DNA of 64,000 nt from Diabrotica undecimpunctata. Its lineage: Eukaryota; Arthropoda; Insecta; Coleoptera; Chrysomelidae. Location of the stretch: assembly GCF_040954645.1 (NCBI RefSeq), contig NC_092803.1:78468263-78532262 (forward strand), given 5' to 3'. Shown one piece after another: positions 56,561 to 64,000 of the stretch (position 1 is its first letter; every line of letters starts with the position of its first letter). The translations under genes and the position numbers were made by a program. The notes beneath the pieces were generated by a model, which did no database searches, was not told the DNA's origin, and saw only the letters and a list, made by a program, of their open reading frames with translations.

Positions 56561-57039
56561 CTGAAAACAATATATTTGATTTTGCGCCAGGCGTAGAATG
56601 GGATACTACACCGATAAGGGTAACTAAGCTGCTACGGCAACTATAACCTTAAAACACTTTTTTGTTTTTTTATTGTCATAGACTAGGTGTCTATGACAAT
56701 AATCTATGACAAATAAAACATGATTAATACGTTAAACATAAAAATTTTATGACCGTAAAGTCCATAAAATATCAATAACGAAGAGCTAAATAATATGCTT
56801 TAAAAACTAAAATTAAAATAAGATGCAAGCTAAATATAGCATCTTTTCAACATCATCAGTGTGTTCAAAAAACGGTACACATAATATAATTCAAAACACT
56901 TTTTTTTGTATTATCTCCTTTTTATCTATATTTACATATAAACAAGATGATGAGGTTATCAGAGTTCCACAGCAAACTCTTGAGCAGATATCTAGTCAAT
57001 CCGACAGCTGTACATTAAGATCATGTAATTGTTGAATAC

Positions 57040-60000
57040 ATTTGTCTGTTTCATCCTTATATTTTTGACATACGAAAAAAAATATGATCTAAATCATCTT
57101 TTTGTCACAATTTTGACAAAGATGACGATCGAGAACATGAATTTTATGTAGATGTTTGGGATAACAGGCGTGGCCAAATCTAAGACGTTTTACAGTTGTG
57201 ATATATTTTGAATAATTATATGGCTGGAACCACGTTTTATTCGGTATTTGATTTTATATACTGCAGTATCTAGAAGGGTTGGTATAAGTATGTTGTGACC
57301 AACATTCGTTCCAAATATTGAGATATTTCATTCTAATATAAACTACTCCATCACAAAAACTTACAGGTAGTTTATTGGTCAAACCATTTTTTACACTTTT
57401 TTTTTGCCAGCACATCTACATAGTCGTTACGTTCGAGACCGATGTGCTTTAACCCATACAAAATTAATGTTTTTGTTAACATGTAGTTCTAAAATCCGTT
57501 TTTTTTTTAATTGCATATATGATATAATTGGAGAAATAACTTGGATATAAAGCCAAAACCAAGGAATTAAAAACAGACAGGAAGTCGATATAATTGTTGC
57601 AGAATCAAGTGTAGAGACTGTGATAAAGATGTCAACGCTTCGTAGATTGCAATAGCTTTAGCACTAAATATAGAAAATATGTTATCCAGTTTGTAGGAAT
57701 ATAATTAATATTTTTCTAGGGAATATAAAAAGCACATCCTACACCATCCTTGGACTTCGAAGCATCGAAGCATATTGCCACAGATTCCTCGAAGCTTGCA
57801 AGTATTGAGTATAATAAGTTAATGTTAATGTGAAAATTATCGCTGTATAAAGGTTTTACAATATTTATATTTAGAAACAATGAATTGTAATTATAAAGAT
57901 ATAACAAAGTTGAGCTGGGATCATATAAATCACTAAGGATATCTTGATAAGATTAAAGTGCGATACACAGTAGTGAAGAATGTTTCTTCGACCAATATTT
58001 ATTTGTCAGATCTTGCTCATTTAATACTACTATATTTGAATATAGATTACTGTTGGTTCTGAATACTTTAAGAAGAAATTGATCTGCAAGGAACTGCCTT
58101 CTGTGATTTAAATGAGGCTCAATAGCTTCTACATGAAGAGGTTCGACTGAAGTTGTTTTCATGGCACCAAGACATACAAGTAGGACTGAGTTCTGCAAGA
58201 TATCTATTTTGTTTATAATCTGTGAACTAGCAGAGCCGTACATCAAGATACATCCATAATCCAATATGGACCTGATATAGGCACGATAGAATAGTAAGGC
58301 GGTTTCAATGCCAGCTACCCACCAAGTCTTAGTAACCATTTTTTAAAAATTTAAGCCCTTTATACATCGGTCTAACATGTAAGTATTATGCATTTTCCAT
58401 GTCAATTTCCTATCAAGTATCATGCCAAGATATTTGACGGAGTCTTTAATGGAAAAATTATATGAACCTAGGACAATGTGACTTAATTTAGGTATGTTGT
58501 GTCTACTGAAAATACAAACTTCAGACTTGGAGTAGGAAATCTAAAAACCATTTAATGTTAACCATTTATGAACAACAGCAAAGATGTCTTTGAGAGGAGC
58601 CATAGTGGTATTAAATTTCTTATTTTCAGTATATATGCAGAGGTCATCTGCATACTGTACAATTTTAAACGGAATATGATTAAAACTTAATTGATGTAAA
58701 TCAGCAGTGTACAAATTAAAGAGAAAAGGGCTTAAAACTGAGCCTTGTGGAAGTCCGTTATTGTTATTTCTTGGACCTACAATTGTGTTACCAAAATTTC
58801 TTAAAAATATTTTTCTATTAGTATAGAATTTAATAATCATGTTGACTACCTGATTTGGAATATGAAATAATTTCAGTATCTTATCTCTTAAAATGGGGAG
58901 GCATGTATTATCATACGCACTTTATACGTCTATAAAAAGCGCAGAAAGGTAATTGTTTCTGCCAAAATTATTGTTTATGTCTACCACAAGAGTAATAAGA
59001 GCATCTAGAAAACCAACCCCTTTTTTAAAAGAGAATTGATTTTGACAAGCTAATTTATTATAAGTTATCCACCATTCTAGTCTTACTTTGATAATTCTTT
59101 CCAAAGTCTTCAAAACACACGACATCAAAGAGATTGGCCTATATGATTGTACCAAGTTGGGATCTTTATCTTTTTTAAGAATATCATTAAAAATATCGTG
59201 TAATACGTTTATCGCTATATTTGGAAGTTTTTTAAGCATAGGATATTTAATATCATCGTAGTTCGGAGCGGTGTTGGACCTATTAGTTAGCGCAAAATCA
59301 AGTTCTTCCCGTGTAAATGGATTAAGAAGAAAGTGACTTGAAGTTATAAAATTATTTTGAATTTCTATAGCAGTATTAACTGATAAATGTGCTATTTTGT
59401 CAAAAAATTCTTTAATCAATTCATCATCAAAAAGATTAATACTTGGAGTATCCTTCCTTTGTATTTTCCTTGCTTCATTCCAAACATTTTTAATAGGCAT
59501 ATTTTAGTTTTAGAACTTTTTTTTGTTTTAACGATTACTTCCTGACACCGTACGTAATAAGCGAAACTAGAGTTAGTTTTATGTTTTTAAAGCATCTTTC
59601 CTGTCAGAAACAACTTCTTATATGTCGAAATGGATTAAGAAGATACATTATTAATACTTTTCGTTAGGAAGTCATATTTCTCTGAGGTAGACAAGGTGTC
59701 CGAATAATTAAGAAAATTTTGTTCAATCAGATAAGAATATTGGGTCCAATTAGCTTTATTAACATTCCATTTGGACTTTGGAAGAATGTATTCATTACGA
59801 AAATTAACAGAAGAAAGATTCATTTGAACTACATAATGATTCGATCCCAATGTGTCATCTAAGACGTCCCAAGTAATTTCTTTTGCTAAATCAGGAGAGC
59901 ACAACGTAATATCAACACTAAATTGTATCACATCCTTGCGGGTCTGACACGTTGCTTTGCCATTATTAAGAGCAACTAAATCAAGTGTATCAATGGAAAT

Positions 60001-60456
60001 AATAAGTTGGTGCCCAATGCCATTATTTTTAAGTGAACCCCACAAGCTGTTATGCGCATTCATATCACCACCTATAATGCAAGGAAAATTGAATTGTTCC
60101 AATATTTTACACCAATCTGTGGAAGTCGATCGAATATCTGGAGGTCTATAAATTAAAGCAAAATTAATGTCAGAGTTATTTTATTTTAAAGTGATTCCAC
60201 ACACAAGAATATCGTCATTACAATTTCGTTTAATACAAATTTCTTCAAAACGATGAATTGATTTTATAAGCATAGCCACTCCCGCGTAACCGTCATATCG
60301 GTCGCGACGAACAATCTTATAACCCTTAAAATTATATTGTTTATGGGGTTTAAATCATGTCTCACTCAACAAGTTAACATCAATATCATTTTCATTTAAA
60401 AAATGTATTAAACTGTTTTTGTTGACGACAGCAGATCTACAATTCCATTGCATGAT
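57040..60456 (-). pseudogene. ORF2 of a second I/Jockey-like element: endonuclease, RT, RNase H
   Basis: On the minus strand the order is complete. The endonuclease starts MQWNCRSAVVNKNSLIHFLN at 60456, then AKPHK-type decay, YRPPDIRS, FPCIIGGDMNAHNSLWGSLK (about 60.08 kb) and DDTLGSNHYVVQMN. RT follows: EELDFALTNRSNTAPNYDDI, SYRPISLMSCVLKTLERI, QNQFSFKKGVGFLDALI, YLSALFIDV, then NGLPQGSVLSPFLFNLYTAD and the catalytic FKIVQYADDLCIYTENK (about 58.66 kb), and RAYIRSILDYGCILMYGS. RNase H is decayed: ICFDASKSKDGVGCAFYIP, AKAIAIYEAL and LKHIGLERNDYVDVLAK. The end has FGHACYPKHLHKIHVLDRHL. Many stops and shifts show it is older than the element at 1-5119. Confidence 0.87.
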
Positions 60457-60482
60457 TTTAAATCTATTTAAGACAGAGAAAA

Positions 60483-60818
60483 TTATGTAACCTTTTTTGT
60501 ACCCTCCAATACAGAAGTAATTTCATGATTTATTATTTCATTATCTAAAGATTTCAAATCGTCCAATGTGTGTATATTTTTTAAAAAACTAATTACAAAG
60601 TTAGTCATAGCTCGAGCAATATCTTGGTTCTCCATTTCTCCACTGTGAGAAGCGGAACGGGGTGGATTAGCAGGTAGAGGTTGAGATGGTCCAAATCTAA
60701 AATTAAACATGGGAGGTGGCTGAACAGAGATAGAAGATGCAGCAGGAGAAGAATTGACTCTCCTCTTTTTTTTAGGAACTGAGTAATTGTTCGAATTTTG
60801 ACGAAAAGTTGGAGTCAA
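60483..60818 (-). pseudogene. ORF1 C-terminal remnant of the second I/Jockey-like element
   Basis: This 111-codon frame ends 27 bases before the ORF2 start, the position of ORF1. It is basic and proline/serine-rich at the start (PKKKRRVNSSPAASSI, a possible nuclear localisation signal) and more helical at the end (MTNFVISFLKNIHTLDDLKS). There is no zinc knuckle. It is either a truncated ORF1 or a short divergent one; the element's 5' end lies near 60.83 kb. Confidence 0.55.
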
Positions 60819-61069
60819 TATTAAGACAACTAAATGTCAACAGAAAGCTAAGAAATTAAGTAACAACACTACCTTTTGAGCTCGTTGCTTGAAAGAACGT
60901 TCTTGAGCAGCTTACGTTACAGGGAAAGATCAGAAGGTAAAAGAGACAGAGTAGATATTCTCAGAATATATGGACCTCATTTTGGCAACTATAAGTGGTC
61001 CGCTGTCAGACTGCACAAGGAATGATAGGTGATAGAGAAAAGTAGAAGAGTACTGAAAAGATTAACTGG

Positions 61070-61190
61070 TTTAGGCTAGTAGTGATTCTTTCATCCCATT
61101 CGTCTAGTACTTTTCTCATTATATATTCAGAATATTTGTTGTATAATAATGGTGATAGTATGCAGCCCTGTCTAGTTCATTTCTTCCACG
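61070..61190 (-). pseudogene. Small reverse transcriptase fragment
   Basis: The minus strand reads TRQGCILSPLLYNKYSEYIM then RKVLDEWDER, the RT block around R-Q-G-C-x-L-S-P-L-L-F-N. Just before it on the plus strand (60900-61025) there may be a decayed C-terminal tail of another RT element. From 61191 to 63129 no feature was recognised. Confidence 0.6.
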
Positions 61191-63129
61191 ATTGCTGTAA
61201 CAGGTTAACGACTAAAAAGAAGAGTTTATACCAATAATGGCCTACATTGTTGAAATTAGAGCTCATACGAAACTAACGCAAAGTCTTTTAGAAAAAACGA
61301 AAAAAGAATTGTAAAATAACAAACAAAACATTGAGTTTAAGATTACAGAACAAACATATGAGACACAAATGAAAAACTAAAGAAACAAACAAGCTGATCA
61401 AGGAGAGAATTTAACAGAACTAACACGTACATCAAATTACTGATAAAAAAGTAGAAAAAATTTCAAGTGTATAATTACCAGCTAGAAGAATATCAATGGT
61501 AATACCAACAATATAGTCAAACACTCTCAAGAATAAGAAAAATTAAGAAACCTGATACCCAGGAACCGACTGAAGGAGAATGTCACATAGTCACATACAC
61601 AATCATATAGAAAACAGTAAGAATATGAAAAGGTGTTCATTCATCCTAAATTTATTATTTAAGAGCAAAACATTTAGCTATCTATCTTGATATAGACAGA
61701 GCTGAATTTTATTTTCTTCAACCGTTAGTATTCTGAATTTAAAACAAGGTTAATATTAAATTATATGGTAAACAAATGAATATCTAGCACATTAAACAGG
61801 ATTTAAGGGAAGTGACTTTCTAAGTTGTAGCTTATTATTAATATGATAAAATTTTATCCCACGGGTAAATTATCATACGTAATGGGATATTTTATACAAA
61901 CCTATTCAAGAGATGATAATTTGGATGTGGAGTTATAAAGTTAAATTGGGAAGTTAAATAAAATGTGGCAACATAAACGGGAAGATATGAATTATAACGT
62001 GCTGTATAAAGTTATGAAAATGGGACAGAGCTTCTGCATAAGTTCTGTAAGTGGAAATATCTACAAAGTCGTTACAAGATTTTACATTATGATTATAGGA
62101 GTTTGAAACTATTTCAAAATGCATGACTATTAAATATTTATAGCTTTTTCACTAAATACATTAATAAAATAACAAGAATAATATAAGATTTTTTCACCAT
62201 CACGATACAGCTAAATGTCTTAGTTTTTCAACAACAAATTTTTATTTAATCTCGCCCATCAATAATAAACCGCGATGTTAATGTTTGATAAAACCTCATG
62301 TCGATTAGAAAAAGTGCTTGAAATGCGTGGTAGCGTTTAAATTTTACTACCGGGAGATAATTTTGAGAACCAATGCATTTGAACGAAATTGAATATATAC
62401 ATTAAAGCGACGAAATATTAGTTCTTCTTAGCCTTACTTCAAACATAAAGGACTAAAAGGAAAATATCTAATTTAATAAAAGGCTACGATGACACGTCAC
62501 ACGAAAACACAGTTTGTCACACGTGTTTGAAAACGCAGTTAAGCAATCATATTTTGTTTTTATACTATACGGTTCATTTATTGCTAATTCATTTTACACA
62601 TTGATGATTCAAATATCCTTACTCGAAAATTTTACTACTTTATCAGTAATTATTAATTTGGATAGTGTAATTTTAGGGTAATATTTATTAAGCAAAATAA
62701 TTTATTACTTTGTATGTACTTGGTTTTCATTCAAGAAGTTTATTATTTTAAGAAATTTCATTTTTAATTCTTTTAAAAGTTTGTTCATCCTATAATTTTC
62801 AAAGTAAAGTCGAGCCTAAGTGTTAAAGTTTTGGATACACCGTCGTAATGAAAATTAATTCAAAGAACCAAAGATTCAAAATTATTTAAATAATTATTCC
62901 GAAATTAAAATGAATTTTCACGAATCAATAAATCAATGATTTTAAGTAATTATTATTGTCTATTTTTGTTTTATTCCTTGATATGATTTGCAGTTTACAT
63001 ATACTACATCAAAAGTACAACAAACTTGCTCCTGTATGTAGGTTTAGTCCCGTGAATGGGTGTACTCCCGTTATTGGGTTTACTTCCGAATTAAAAAATT
63101 ATTGAGGAAGGATATGAATAACTTACTCA

Positions 63130-63440
63130 CTCCCATTTACTATAAAAATTAGAAGAGTCAGTACAACTTAGGAGAAGACACGATAAAATAGAACAGAGTC
63201 AAGAACAATTAGAGGAAAACACGACAAAATTGGAGCGAGTCAGAAAAAATTGGAGGGAATCAGAAAACATTTAAGCGATTCATAAAAAATTGAAAGGAGA
63301 TACGCAAAAACATTACATAGAAGAAAAAAAGGCAATTTTAGGAGAGCAGCTTGAAAGTATAGAAGGACTAAGAAAGCAAAACGAAACTCAAAAATTACTC
63401 AGAAATCCAAACAAAACGTGCAAAGAGTTGAGCTAAGAAT
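63130..63440 (+). pseudogene. Coiled-coil-like repeat-coded segment before the RT relic
   Basis: About six imperfect copies of a 20-40 base unit of the type AGA-x-CAGTC-x-GAACAATTAGAGGAAAA encode Q/E/S/K-rich helices (RRHDKIEQSQEQLEENTTKL, ERVRKNWRES). This looks like a decayed coiled coil with heptad character. It lies directly upstream of the RT relic, so it could be the gag-like ORF1 of that element. Stops are present. This is tentative. Confidence 0.4.
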
Positions 63441-64000
63441 AGGAACTGTAAGGATGGAGGGGAAAATATTTTAAATGATTCGGCCTCAATCTTAAACAGA
63501 TGGGTTGAGTTATTCGACGTAAAATTAAATGACGATTATATCAATAAAGCAAATAATACCTTAGCAGATCAAAATTATTGAAATCAATTCAACCCAAACG
63601 AAAGACCATCTACCATTAAAGAAATAGCTTAAGTTATTAATAAGCTTAAGAATAATAAATCACCAGGAACTGATCAAATTTGCAGTGAGCTCTACAAGAA
63701 TGGTGGCGACTCCCTGCTACAGACACTGCATAAACGTTTACATTTTGTCTGATAAAATGAGACCATGTCCTGTGAATAGTCTTAAGGCGTGATATGCTTG
63801 TTACAAAAAAGGCGTCCAGTTCTAGTGTGACAACTGCAGAGGTATATCATTGTTAACGACTTCTTACAAAATACTAGCAATAACCTTCTCTACCTAAGGA
63901 TACCAGTTCAATAGAAATTCGTTCAATCTGACTGACACTCGAAAAAACATTAAAATTTAACATTGAAACCCATCAGATATGTCGACTTTATGGCTGCATA
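63440..64000 (+). pseudogene. Non-LTR endonuclease/RT linker and RT start, running off the right edge
   Basis: The plus strand reads ILNDSASILNRWVELFDVKL, then after a stop KLKNNKSPGTDQICSELYKN and GGDSLLQTLHKRLHF, a degraded GVICLLQK stretch, and YHC/LLTTSYKIL-type RYIIVNDFLQNT. These are the linker and first RT blocks (K-S-P-G-x-D, G-V-I-C-x-x-x-K-K-G, N-Y-R-G-I-x-L-L). Further on are traces of the block leading to the palm. The catalytic motif would lie beyond 64000. Confidence 0.75.

Overview
This is a 64 kb stretch of AT-rich animal nuclear DNA made almost entirely of transposable elements and their relics. I see no host gene that I can defend. The mix points to an arthropod, most likely an insect: RTE-like and I/Jockey-like non-LTR retrotransposons, Penelope-like elements with GIY-YIG endonucleases, a Tigger/pogo element, two piggyBac-like transposases, an IS630/Tc1-type relic, TIR-bearing MITEs and a tRNA-derived SINE. 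A beetle with a large genome would fit, but that is an impression, not something the sequence proves.

Layout, 1-18 kb. Positions 1-5119 (minus) hold a near full-length non-LTR element with gag-like ORF1 and an ORF2 carrying endonuclease, reverse transcriptase and RNase H. It is broken by one stop and two frameshifts. A ~520 bp inverted-repeat unit, a hammerhead-ribozyme-like motif and a TA array follow (5443-6624). Next come a piggyBac relic (6830-7794, minus), then a complete-looking Tigger/pogo transposon (9571-12335, plus) with 24 bp TIRs, a TA duplication, a two-exon transposase and extra palindromic copies of its TIR core. It sits inside an older RT fragment. A decayed minus-strand RTE-like copy containing an 8 bp-unit microsatellite covers about 14.3-16.6 kb.

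18-33 kb. An RTE-like copy (18.65-22.02 kb, plus) contains a nearly perfect 318 bp palindrome and a tRNA-derived SINE with a 12 bp target duplication. Two related MITEs (23.05-24.06 kb) follow, one split by a short RTE-like tail. Then come an IS630/Tc1-type relic (25.3-26.5 kb, minus) and a TIR-bounded element carrying an unrecognised ORF (26.52-27.70 kb). At 29.81-32.32 kb a truncated minus-strand non-LTR element is flanked by a 641 bp direct repeat that looks like an extraordinarily long target-site duplication.

33-64 kb. Penelope-like fragments dominate 33-50 kb. They occur in both orientations, often as inverted pairs, and are interrupted by RTE-like insertions with clear short target duplications. 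A second clear hammerhead-like motif lies at 33561-33614. A TTAA-flanked piggyBac-like element with matching TIRs and a decayed intron-containing transposase lies at 52014-54484. A second endonuclease-RT-RNase H element occupies 57.0-60.8 kb (minus). The window ends inside another RT relic (63.4 kb onward, plus).

The genes do not form a pathway; what they show is layered transposition. The observations most worth following are the hammerhead-like motifs, the 641 bp duplication, the intact Tigger element with iterated TIR-core sites, the RTE palindrome, and the TIR element with the unknown ORF. All family calls come from motifs read by eye; no database search was run.
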